Shown here one piece after another: positions 16,385-23,177 of a DNA stretch of 37,803 nucleotides. This stretch comes from Pseudonocardia nigra. Its GTDB lineage: Bacteria; Actinomycetota; Actinomycetes; Mycobacteriales; Pseudonocardiaceae. Position 1 is the first letter of the stretch; every line of letters begins with the position of its first letter. The stretch is from NCBI RefSeq assembly GCF_019396355.1, contig NZ_JAHKRK010000055.1, positions 1 to 37,803 on the forward strand. Direction: 5' to 3'. The notes beneath the pieces were generated by a model. The model was given only the letters and a program-made list of their open reading frames with translations, did not search any database and was not told where the DNA came from. Made by a program: the position numbers and the translations under genes.

Positions 16385-17023
16385 ATGCATGCCGTCCCGA
16401 TCGTTTCGGTCGACACTGTCGAACGACGTGTCCGGCAGCTCTGCGTGCGGTTCGCGGCGCGTCTGCCGTTCCACGGCTGGCATCACGTCAGCTTCGTCCG
16501 GTCGAAGGCCGTGGAGTTCGCCGAGGTGAACGGCGCCGACGTGGGCGTGGTGGAGGTGGCGGCGCTCGTCCACGACGTGAACTACCTGGTGCGACGCAAC
16601 TCGCGGGCCGAGGACGGTGGCAACCTGCGCCGGGCGATCCTCGACGACGCCGGCATCGCCGCGGCCGTCGCCACGCGGATCGAAGGGATCATCGCCGAGG
16701 CCGAGATGTGCACGCGCCACCAACACATCTCCCTCGAGGCCCAGGCGCTGAGCGACGCCGACACCCTGTTCAAGGCGCTGCCGGTCACGCCGGTGGTGCT
16801 GGCGCACAAGTACCTCGCCGAGAACGGCGTCACGCTGCGCGAACTCGCCGACAAGATCATCGGAGAGCAGCACCCCGTGCACGACGAGGGCTTCTACTTC
16901 TACAACGCGAGCGCGGCCGCCACCTACTCGCGCTGGGCGAGCGCGAACCTGGAGCTGTGGCGCTGCATTCAGGAGTCCCTGGACGACCCCACCGTCGAGC
17001 GGTTGCTCGCCGCCGTCCCCTGA
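16385..17023 (+). CDS. HD-domain metal-dependent phosphohydrolase
   Basis: A 212-residue all-helical protein with the H...HD...D signature: PFHGWHHV (His33/34), ALVHDVNYL (His63-Asp64) and ALSDADTLFK (Asp124/126). HD proteins hydrolyse phosphate esters of nucleotides or second messengers. The ATG has GGAGGG upstream. The gene starts 82 bases after the cupin gene; a TAGGAT box at about 16343 hints at its own promoter. It ends 26 bases before palindromic repeat B. The HD hydrolase, cupin and 2TM genes form a compact same-strand set with no obvious metabolic partner in the window. Substrate unknown. Confidence 0.85.
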   Translation: MHAVPIVSVDTVERRVRQLCVRFAARLPFHGWHHVSFVRSKAVEFAEVNGADVGVVEVAALVHDVNYLVRRNSRAEDGGNLRRAILDDAGIAAAVATRIEGIIAEAEMCTRHQHISLEAQALSDADTLFKALPVTPVVLAHKYLAENGVTLRELADKIIGEQHPVHDEGFYFYNASAAATYSRWASANLELWRCIQESLDDPTVERLLAAVP

Positions 17024-17048
17024 CGCCTTGCGCGCCCGGCCCTGACGT

Positions 17049-17123
17049 GGCTCGCACAGACCCTCCCGGTCCCCGCACACATGGCCGTCCGTGTGTGCCG
17101 GGCCCCGGACGTGTGTGCGAGCC
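17049..17123. repeat. Four-unit palindromic repeat, copy B
   Basis: The outer arms GGCTCGCACA (17049-17058) and TGTGCGAGCC (17114-17123) pair perfectly, as do the inner arms GCACACA (17075-17081) and TGTGTGC (17092-17098). The inner half GCACACATGGCCG is the same as in copy A (14043). It lies between the convergent ends of the HD gene and the LysR remnant, where a bidirectional terminator would be expected. Confidence 0.65.
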
Positions 17124-17151
17124 GGTCAGCTCTCGTGTCGGTCCCGGCGGG

Positions 17152-17655
17152 TCAGCCGTCGTGAGGCAGCCGACGCCGGGCGAAGCCGACGCCGCCCGTT
17201 GCGAGCAGCGCGGCCCCGCCCATCCGCAGGTCGGCGGCCATCGCGGCGAGCAGGTCGGACCGGTCGTGCGATGGATCCCACACGAGCGCGTGGCGCAGCC
17301 GGGGTGGATCCGCGGCGAGCGGCACCCAGCTGAGCCCGTCGCCGTCGCGCCGGTCCCAGTGCGGCCGCAGCGCCACGACGGCCCCGCCGTGCCGAAGTTC
17401 CGCGACCAGCAGCCCGTGCCGCGGCGGGCCCTTCCGCAGCCTGCCCGGCCGCCAGCCGGCCGCGCGGCACGCCGCGGGCACGGCGTCGTGGTAACCGGGC
17501 GCCAGCTCGCGGTCGAACCAGAGCAGGTCCTGCCCGTCCAGATCGCCCCAGGACACGGCCGGAACCCCCGCGAGGGGATGGCTGTCGGCCACGAGCACGC
17601 CCAGTGGCACGTCGCTCACGTGCACAGCGCGCAGGCGGCAACGCGCTGTCCGCCG
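17152..17655 (-). pseudogene. LysR-family regulator remnant (substrate-binding domain only)
   Basis: About 165 residues ending at a TGA (17152-17154) correspond to the second half of a LysR effector domain: VSDVPLGVLVADSHPLAG, then DLLWFDRELAPGYHD, AELRHGGAVVAL and LSWVPLAADPP. No helix-turn-helix is encoded upstream; the frame there is the antisense of the thioredoxin-like gene that starts at 17698. The 5' part has been lost, so it cannot bind DNA. The right boundary is approximate. Confidence 0.7.
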
Positions 17656-17685
17656 TCGTGGTGGGCCTCCCGGCCGGCCGCGGGT

Positions 17686-17691
17686 TAGTCT
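17686..17691 (+). promoter_or_regulatory. -10 box for a leaderless transcript
   Basis: TAGTCT fits the actinobacterial TANNNT -10 consensus and lies six bases before the GTG at 17698. That gene has no Shine-Dalgarno sequence. This spacing puts transcription start on or next to the start codon, so the mRNA is probably leaderless. Confidence 0.5.
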
Positions 17692-17697
17692 GCGGTC

Positions 17698-19137
17698 GTG
17701 CGGCCCGCGACCGACCTCCCACGCGACGGCCTCGTCGCCGTCGTGAAGCAGGACTGCCCCACCTGCCGGCTGGTCGAGCCCGTGCTCGGCCGGCTCGACG
17801 GGGTGAGGGTGTACTCGCAGGACGATCCCGCGTTCCCCGCGTCGGTCGCGGGGGTCCGCGACGACACCGCGCTGGACGTGAGCCTCGCGCTGGACATCAG
17901 GACGGTGCCCACCCTGCTGCGGTTCGCCGACGGGAGCGAAGTCGGCCGCACCGAGGGCTGGCTGCGGTCCGCGTGGGAGGAGCTGTCCGGCGTGGCCGGG
18001 CTGGGGGAGGGGCTGCCCGACCACCGGCCGGGCTGCGGCTCCCGCACCGCGGATCCCGAGCTGGCCGACGAGCTGCTCGTACGCACCCGCGGGGACGCCC
18101 TGCGCTCGCGGCGGATCGAGCTCGCGCTCGAGGACGAGATCGAGGCCGCGTACGACCGCGGCTGGTCGGACGGGCTGCCGGTGGTTCCGCCGACGCCGGC
18201 GCGGGGCCTGCGGATGCTGGAGGGCACGTCGCACGCCCCCGACGAGGTGGTCGCCGTCGTCCCGCCGAACCTCGCCGAGGCCACCGTCGAGAAGGTGGCG
18301 GTGAACGCGGTGCTCGCCGGCTGCCGCCCGGAGTACCTGCCCGTCGTGCTCGCCGCGGTCGAGGCCGCGTGCACCGAGGAGTTCAACGCGCACGGCCTGC
18401 TCGCTACGACCTATGCCGCCGGCCCCGCGATCGTCGTCAACGGGCCGGTCGCACGGGAGATTGGGATGAACGCCCGCGGCAACGCGCTCGGCCAGGGCAA
18501 CCGGGCGAACTCGACCATCGGCCGGGCGCTGCAGCTGGTGATCCGCAACGTCGGCGGCGGCCGGCCCGGCGAGGTCGACCGCGCCGCGCTGGGACATCCC
18601 GGCAAGGTCGGGTTCTGCTTCGCCGAGGACGAGGCGGGCTCGCCGTGGGAGCCGCTGTCGGTGGCCCGCGGGCTGGCGCCCGGCACCTCGGCGGTCACGG
18701 TGTTCGCCGCCGAGGGCCCGCGGCACATCGCCGACCAGATCTCGCGCACACCCGAGTCGCTGGTGCGCTCGCTGGCCGCCGGCCTGCGCGGTGTCTACCA
18801 CCCGAAGGTGCCGATGGCGTTCGACGCAGCGCTGGTCGTCTGCCCCGAGCACGCCCACGTGTTCGCCGCCGCCGGCTGGGACCGGGCGCGGTTCGAGGCC
18901 GAGCTCGCCGACGCGCTGCTGCTCGACGCCGGCGAGCTCGAGCGCGGCGCGGGCGGCATCGAGGAGGGGATCCCGGCCGGCAAGGCTCGCGGCAGGGTGC
19001 CCAAGTTCCGACCCGGCGGGCTGCTGGTGGTGCACGCCGGCGGCGGTGCCGGGAAGTTCTCGACGGTGATCGGCGGCTGGGCCGGTGGCCCCGGCGGCAG
19101 CCAGCCCGTGACGAGGGAGGTCGACCGATGGCTGTGA
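17698..19137 (+). CDS. Thioredoxin-like CPTC protein fused to a UGSC-associated domain
   Basis: A 479-residue protein. Residues 1-105 look like a thioredoxin fold: VVKQDCPTCRLVEPVL carries the redox pair Cys20/Cys23, and DIRTVPTLLRFADG is the cis-proline strand. The long C-terminal part has SDGLPVVPPTPARGLRMLEGT, EATVEKVAVNAVLAGCRPEYLPVVLAAVEA, GPVAREIGMNARGNALGQGNRANSTIGRA and HPGKVGFCFAEDE. This domain is repeatedly found beside UGSC-type selenoproteins in my knowledge of the family, but its reaction is not established. The next gene overlaps its end by ten bases, so the two are translated together. The likely role is a thiol/selenol redox step on an unknown substrate. The GTG start is supported by a leaderless-type -10 box. 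Confidence 0.85.
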   Translation: MRPATDLPRDGLVAVVKQDCPTCRLVEPVLGRLDGVRVYSQDDPAFPASVAGVRDDTALDVSLALDIRTVPTLLRFADGSEVGRTEGWLRSAWEELSGVAGLGEGLPDHRPGCGSRTADPELADELLVRTRGDALRSRRIELALEDEIEAAYDRGWSDGLPVVPPTPARGLRMLEGTSHAPDEVVAVVPPNLAEATVEKVAVNAVLAGCRPEYLPVVLAAVEAACTEEFNAHGLLATTYAAGPAIVVNGPVAREIGMNARGNALGQGNRANSTIGRALQLVIRNVGGGRPGEVDRAALGHPGKVGFCFAEDEAGSPWEPLSVARGLAPGTSAVTVFAAEGPRHIADQISRTPESLVRSLAAGLRGVYHPKVPMAFDAALVVCPEHAHVFAAAGWDRARFEAELADALLLDAGELERGAGGIEEGIPAGKARGRVPKFRPGGLLVVHAGGGAGKFSTVIGGWAGGPGGSQPVTREVDRWL

Positions 19138-19646
19138 CCCTGCTGGACCCGACGCACGAGCAGGCGCCCCCCGAGCGGGCGCCGCTGCCGCGCCCGGCGT
19201 CGCTCGACGGCGCCCGGGTGGGGCTGCTCGACATCTCCAAACCGCGCGGCGACGTCTTCCTGGACCGCCTTCAGGAGCTGCTCGCCGAGCGCGGGCTGAC
19301 GGTGCGCCGGTACGCGAAACCGACCTACACCAAGCCGATGCCGCCGGACCTGCGGCGGGAGATCGCCGCCGAGTGCGACGTGGTCATCGAGGCGCTCGCC
19401 GATTGAGGCTCGTGCACGTCGTGCAGTGTGCACGACCTCGTTGCCCTCGAAGGCCAGGGTGTGGTGACCGTCTACGTCGCGTCCAGCGAGTTCGTCGAGG
19501 GTGGTGCCGCGCAGGCGCGGGCGCTCGGCTACGCCGCGGTACCCGCCGTGCACGTGCCGCACCCGATCCAGGACCGCACCGACGACGAGATGCGTGCCCT
19601 GGCCGAGCGCGCCCTGGGTGAGATTCTGGCAGCGGTAGCCGGCTGA
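19128..19646 (+). CDS. UGSC-family selenoprotein with in-frame TGA (Sec) codon
   Basis: The ATG at 19128 (GGGAGG upstream) opens a frame reading VGLLDISKPRGDVF, then YAKPTYTKPMPPDLRREIAAECDVVIEALAD. It then meets TGA at 19404-19406, codon 93. Read as selenocysteine (U), the same frame continues UGSCTSCSVHDLVALEG and runs to HPIQDRTDDEMRALAERALGEIL, with a normal TGA at 19644. This is exactly the conserved UGSC motif of the family, so codon 93 is the known Sec site and not a broken gene. The total is 172 residues. A hairpin directly after the TGA (19418-19436) fits a bacterial SECIS. Cys96 and Cys99 give a possible redox partner for Sec93. The enzyme activity is unknown. Standard gene callers would cut it into two pieces. 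Confidence 0.93.
19418..19436 (+). promoter_or_regulatory. Bacterial SECIS-like hairpin
   Basis: GTCGTGCA (19418-19425) pairs perfectly with TGCACGAC (19429-19436) around the loop GTG, whose first base lies 20 bases after the TGA. Bacterial SECIS elements place a short apical loop with a G (often GU) about 16-37 bases after the UGA, which this meets. An alternative stem (CGTGCAC 19411-19417 with GTGCACG 19428-19434) has its loop closer to the UGA than usual. SelB binding is inferred. Confidence 0.65.
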
Positions 19647-19775
19647 CCTCCGCGGTCCGCCGGCCCCGATGTGCACGAAGGTGGGGAATGCGTTCTGCGC
19701 CTGGAGGTGCGTGTCCAGCGATTCCTCCCACCATCTCCGCGGCGGTTGTCGGTCGGGGCGGGGGTGCGCTCGGGG

Positions 19776-20978
19776 TCAGGCAGTGCGCGCCGCCCGAACG
19801 GCCTGGTCCCACGGAATCTGCTGTTCCACCAGCCGTCGGGCCTCGAAGAACCGGCGGGGCGAGTTGACTGCCAGGGCGCCGACGATCCGGCTCTGGGCGC
19901 GGTAGTAGGCGACGAAGCGCGCCTCGTCCTCGTTCCCGTCGACGATGTCGACCTGCTCGGCGTGCGGTGTGCCGACGAACTGGATCCGGACCCCGTACTG
20001 ATCGGACCAGAAGTAGTTGGCACCGGTGAAGGAGGAGGCGTGGGACCGGTTCGCGAGCAGGTTGCGGGCCACGTGCACGCCCTGGTCGGCCGCATTGGTC
20101 CACTGCTCGCAGCGCATCCGTTCGCCGAACAACAGGTTGGGCCAGGACGCGACGTCGCCTGCGGCGTAGACCGCCGGGTGCCCGGCGTTGAGGGTCGAGT
20201 CGCAGAGAACGCCGTTCCCGGTCGGGACCCCACTGCCCCGCAACCAGTCGGTGTCGGGCGCGGCCCCGATGCCGACGACGAGCACGTCGGCGGGCAACAG
20301 GCGGCCGTCGGTGACGCGTACCCCCTCGACCCGTCGGTGACCGACCACCTCGCTGACCCGCGCACCGCAGATCAACCGCGTGCCGTGGTCGCGGTGCAGC
20401 CGGGCGCACGCCCGGCCCATCCGCTCACCGACCGCGCGGGCCAGCGGTGTCGGCCGCGCCTCGACGACGGTCGTGTCCAGGCCCAGGGCGCGGGCGCTCG
20501 AGGCCACCTCGGCACCGATGAACCCGGCCCCGACGACGACCACGCGGGGCCGGCGGGTCAGCGCGTTCCGCAGCGCCACGGCGTCGTCCAGCGTGCGGAC
20601 CACGTGGACGCCCTCCCGGCCGGTCGCGGCAGGCAGCTGCTGCGCCGACGCCCCGGTGGCGATGATCAGGCCGTCGTACGGGATGGCCTCCTCGTCGGTC
20701 CGGATCACCTGCCGCTGCAGGTCGAGCCCGGTCGCGCGCTGCCCGAGCCGCAGCTCGACGCCGAGCTCGTCGAAATGGTCACGGGATCGGAAGGTTGCCT
20801 TCTCCGGAGCCATTGCGCCCGTGAGTACCTGCTTGGACAGCGGGGGCCGATCGTAGGGCAGGTCCTTCTCGTCGCCGATCAGGTAGAGGGCTCCCTGGTA
20901 ACCCTCGCGGCGCAGGGCCTCGGTCGCGCGCAGCCCCGCGAGGCCGGTACCGACGACGACGATTCGCTTCAGGTGCAT
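19776..20978 (-). CDS. Ferredoxin reductase (NAD(P)H-dependent, FAD) of a Rieske oxygenase system
   Basis: A 400-residue FAD/NAD flavoprotein of the putidaredoxin-reductase type. FAD binds at VVVGTGLAG (residues 7-15) and NAD(P)H at VVVVGAGFIGAEVASSARALG. PYDRPPLSK, GLIIATGA and AVYAAGDVASWPN are all present. It passes electrons from NAD(P)H to a small ferredoxin. The ATG at 20978 has GGAGGAACGAG upstream and follows the ferredoxin stop by 27 bases. With the ferredoxin and the oxygenase upstream it completes a three-component system. Confidence 0.94.
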   Translation of the reverse strand: MHLKRIVVVGTGLAGLRATEALRREGYQGALYLIGDEKDLPYDRPPLSKQVLTGAMAPEKATFRSRDHFDELGVELRLGQRATGLDLQRQVIRTDEEAIPYDGLIIATGASAQQLPAATGREGVHVVRTLDDAVALRNALTRRPRVVVVGAGFIGAEVASSARALGLDTTVVEARPTPLARAVGERMGRACARLHRDHGTRLICGARVSEVVGHRRVEGVRVTDGRLLPADVLVVGIGAAPDTDWLRGSGVPTGNGVLCDSTLNAGHPAVYAAGDVASWPNLLFGERMRCEQWTNAADQGVHVARNLLANRSHASSFTGANYFWSDQYGVRIQFVGTPHAEQVDIVDGNEDEARFVAYYRAQSRIVGALAVNSPRRFFEARRLVEQQIPWDQAVRAARTA

Positions 20979-21005
20979 CTCGTTCCTCCGGCTCTCGGGT
21001 GGCGT

Positions 21006-21227
21006 TCAGCCGAAGACGTCGATCTCGCGATCGCCGTCGACGAGCCGGATGGCCAGGGTGGGGCAGCTGCTCGCGATGTCGAGCAGGGTGTCGTCGGGCA
21101 GCTCCGATGCCGTCGGGAGGACCTCGGCGACGCCCTGGGCGTCGAGTGCGAACCCCGTGTCGGCCATGGCGGCGCACAGCCCGGATCCGCAGCACAGCTC
21201 CTTCTCGATGTTGACGGTGTAGGACAT
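21006..21227 (-). CDS. [3Fe-4S]-type ferredoxin
   Basis: A 73-residue acidic ferredoxin. Ligands Cys12, Cys18 (in CCGSGLC) and Cys55 (in SSCPTLAI) follow the CX5C...C pattern of single-cluster 3Fe-4S ferredoxins common in actinobacteria, which usually serve P450s or Rieske oxygenases. The ATG at 21227 has GGAG eight bases upstream. Placed between the reductase and the XRE-cupin gene and downstream of a Rieske oxygenase, it is the likely electron carrier. No P450 is in the window. Confidence 0.93.
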   Translation of the reverse strand: MSYTVNIEKELCCGSGLCAAMADTGFALDAQGVAEVLPTASELPDDTLLDIASSCPTLAIRLVDGDREIDVFG

Positions 21228-21326
21228 TGCGGTAGCTCCGATCCAGTGGCGCCGGTCCCGCGGTCAGCGGGCGCGCCAGGTCGGGCCAGGGCTCGGCCCC
21301 GGCCGGAGAACAGTGGTGGTGGGCGT

Positions 21327-21929
21327 TCAGCGCGCCGCGGGATGCGTGGGTCCGCCGTCGCGTGACCCGTGGCCTTCCTCGTCGCCTGCTCGATCGATGA
21401 CGAGCAGGACGCGGGCGTTCTGCTCACCGAGGACGTCCCAGCGGTGCGGGCGGGTGCCTTGGTAGTGGATGCAGTCGCTCTCGAACAGATCGACGCTCTC
21501 GTCGCCGAAGGTGATGCGCAGCGATCCGTGGATCACGATGAGGAACGCGTGGCCCTCGTGGGTGAACTCGCCGCCCAGGTCCTGGTGGGGCGCGACGTCG
21601 AAGAAGTCGTAGGCCTCGAACCGGCGACGGGTCCCGCCGACGAACCGGGCCAGGGCCGAGTCGGGGTCGTCCTCCCCGCCGACCCGGAAGACCCGGGCCT
21701 CGTCTTTCCGGACGACGGTGGCGCGGAGCTCGTCCGGCTCACCGAGCAGCGTCTGAGGGGTGACGTCCAGGGCGGCGGCGAGCCGGTAGAGCACCGAGAT
21801 GCTCGGGGTGTTGCGGCCGTTCTCGACCATGCTCAGGAAGGGTTGGGAGACCCCGGACCGTTCGGCGAGCCGGCGCATCGTGAGCCCGGCTGCCCGGCGG
21901 GCCTGGCGGACGGCGCGGCCGATCGCCAT
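21327..21929 (-). CDS. XRE-family regulator with a C-terminal cupin sensor domain
   Basis: About 200 residues. The N-terminal lambda-repressor-like helix-turn-helix is plain: ARRAAGLTMRRLAERSGVSQPFLSMVENGR is spread across residues 10-40, then NTPSISVLYRLAAALDV. A linker leads to a cupin barrel (GEFTHEGHAFLIVIHGSLRITFGDE, then PHRWDV). I prefer the ATG at 21929 because CAGGA lies seven bases upstream; GTG codons at 21956 and 21965 would add nine or twelve residues. The gene sits inside the oxygenase operon, so it probably controls it, perhaps at the palindrome at 23100-23114, with a substrate as cupin ligand. Confidence 0.88.
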   Translation of the reverse strand: MAIGRAVRQARRAAGLTMRRLAERSGVSQPFLSMVENGRNTPSISVLYRLAAALDVTPQTLLGEPDELRATVVRKDEARVFRVGGEDDPDSALARFVGGTRRRFEAYDFFDVAPHQDLGGEFTHEGHAFLIVIHGSLRITFGDESVDLFESDCIHYQGTRPHRWDVLGEQNARVLLVIDRAGDEEGHGSRDGGPTHPAAR

Positions 21930-22015
21930 CCGGTGTTCCTGGCTGAGCTCGTCCACGTGCCTCACCGTCGTCAGCCGCCAAGGGTCGGACCCGTGATTGT
22001 GCCCGAGGCGCCGAG

Positions 22016-23053
22016 TTACAGGCCCGGGGCCGCGTGATGACGCTCGATCAGCGTGCGTAGCGCCAGCCGGTACTGCACGGTGCCGCGGTCGGAACGCACA
22101 TGCATCGAGTTCTCGACGTCCAGCGGCAGCTCCTTGGGGTGCTGGTGCTCGAGGATGGTCCGGTCCTCCTCGAAGATCGCGAGATCCCACGCGATGAGCT
22201 CCTCCACCCGCCGATGGTGGTCGAAGTTGCGGGCGAAGGAGAAGAGAACTTCACTGCTGGTCTCGGTCACCGGCCGGATGGCCAGCATGATGACGTGCCG
22301 CCCCTGGTCGTACTCGATGACCAGGCGTCCGCTGAAGGGCGGCTCCAGCTGGTAGAGCATCTCGCGCTGGACGTGGGCCGCGCCGGCCACGGACGACGTG
22401 TCCGGGTTGGCCGCCAGGTAGCTGTAGTGGAACGTCAATCCGGCGTCGTCCCGATGGACTTCGAACGGAGTGGCCTTCGGCATGGTGGTGTCGCCGAACG
22501 TGTCGGTGTGCACGAACGGGAAGTGCGACACGTCGAGGAAGTTCTCCAGCAGCCGGCCGGCCGAGGTGTCGATCGGGACCGGGTCGGCGTGGTAGAAGCG
22601 GTAGTCGGGATCATCGGCCTCGGGCCAGTCGGGGATCTCGGACAGCGGATCGTCGTCCAGCAGCACCCAGACGAGGTTGTGGCGGACCTCGCAGCGGTAG
22701 CTGCGCAGGTGAGCCTTCGGCGAGATCGGCGCGCCGGGGCCCTCCGTCGGGATGTCGACGCACCGGCCGGCGCCGTCGAACGTCCAACCGTGATAAGCAC
22801 AGGTGATATTTCCGCCGTCGGTCACACCGTCGCACAGATCGGCGTTGCGGTGCGGGCAGTACCGCTGGGTCACGGTCACGCCGTCGGCGACGCGGCGGAG
22901 CATCAGGTGCTCGCCGAGCAGCTGAAGGCTGCTGGGCCGGTCGGTCACCTGGTCAGCGAAGGCCACCGGGTGCCAGCAGCGCCGGAGGACCTCGCGCGTG
23001 AGTGCGCGATGGGGTCGGGTGCCGGGAATGGCGGGGGTGTCGGTGACGGTCAT
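22016..23053 (-). CDS. Rieske non-heme iron oxygenase, terminal component
   Basis: A 345-residue oxygenase of the VanA/phthalate-oxygenase-like, single-subunit type. The Rieske [2Fe-2S] ligands are Cys66/His68 (CPHRNADL) and Cys85/His88 (CAYHGW). The mononuclear iron site is in ENFLDVSHFPFVH (Asp174, His177, His182). It uses O2 and electrons from the ferredoxin and reductase encoded downstream. Its short size and VanA-like motifs suggest O-demethylation or hydroxylation of an aromatic or similar compound; the actual substrate cannot be read. The ribosome site is weak (GGAG 12 bases upstream). A strong promoter with an overlapping palindrome precedes it. Confidence 0.93.
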   Translation of the reverse strand: MTVTDTPAIPGTRPHRALTREVLRRCWHPVAFADQVTDRPSSLQLLGEHLMLRRVADGVTVTQRYCPHRNADLCDGVTDGGNITCAYHGWTFDGAGRCVDIPTEGPGAPISPKAHLRSYRCEVRHNLVWVLLDDDPLSEIPDWPEADDPDYRFYHADPVPIDTSAGRLLENFLDVSHFPFVHTDTFGDTTMPKATPFEVHRDDAGLTFHYSYLAANPDTSSVAGAAHVQREMLYQLEPPFSGRLVIEYDQGRHVIMLAIRPVTETSSEVLFSFARNFDHHRRVEELIAWDLAIFEEDRTILEHQHPKELPLDVENSMHVRSDRGTVQYRLALRTLIERHHAAPGL

Positions 23054-23096
23054 GCTCGTCGCGCTCCGTCCGGTTGGGGGTGGGTTCCTGCACCAA

Positions 23097-23125
23097 AATA
23101 TAAGTCCGGCTTATCTTCGGCGCAA
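23097..23125 (-). promoter_or_regulatory. Promoter of the Rieske operon with an overlapping operator
   Basis: On the minus strand TTGCGC (23120-23125) and TATATT (23097-23102) are 17 bases apart. The perfect inverted repeat ATAAG-N5-CTTAT (23100-23114) covers the -10 box and part of the spacer, a good position for a repressor. The AT-rich patch stands out in this GC-rich window. The XRE-cupin protein of the same operon is the natural candidate ligand. Confidence 0.65.
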
Positions 23126-23177
23126 GAGCTCCGCTCGATCCGGCCGGCCACGCCCCTCGTCGGTTCTGGCGGCCGGA

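Noticed and set aside
19404..19406. TGA as a simple nonsense mutation splitting the gene.
   Set aside because: The flanking residues reproduce the UGSC family motif with Sec in place, and a SECIS-like hairpin follows.
19428..19646. Separate gene starting at the GTG at 19428.
   Set aside because: It lacks a proper ribosome site and is simply the second half of the selenoprotein.
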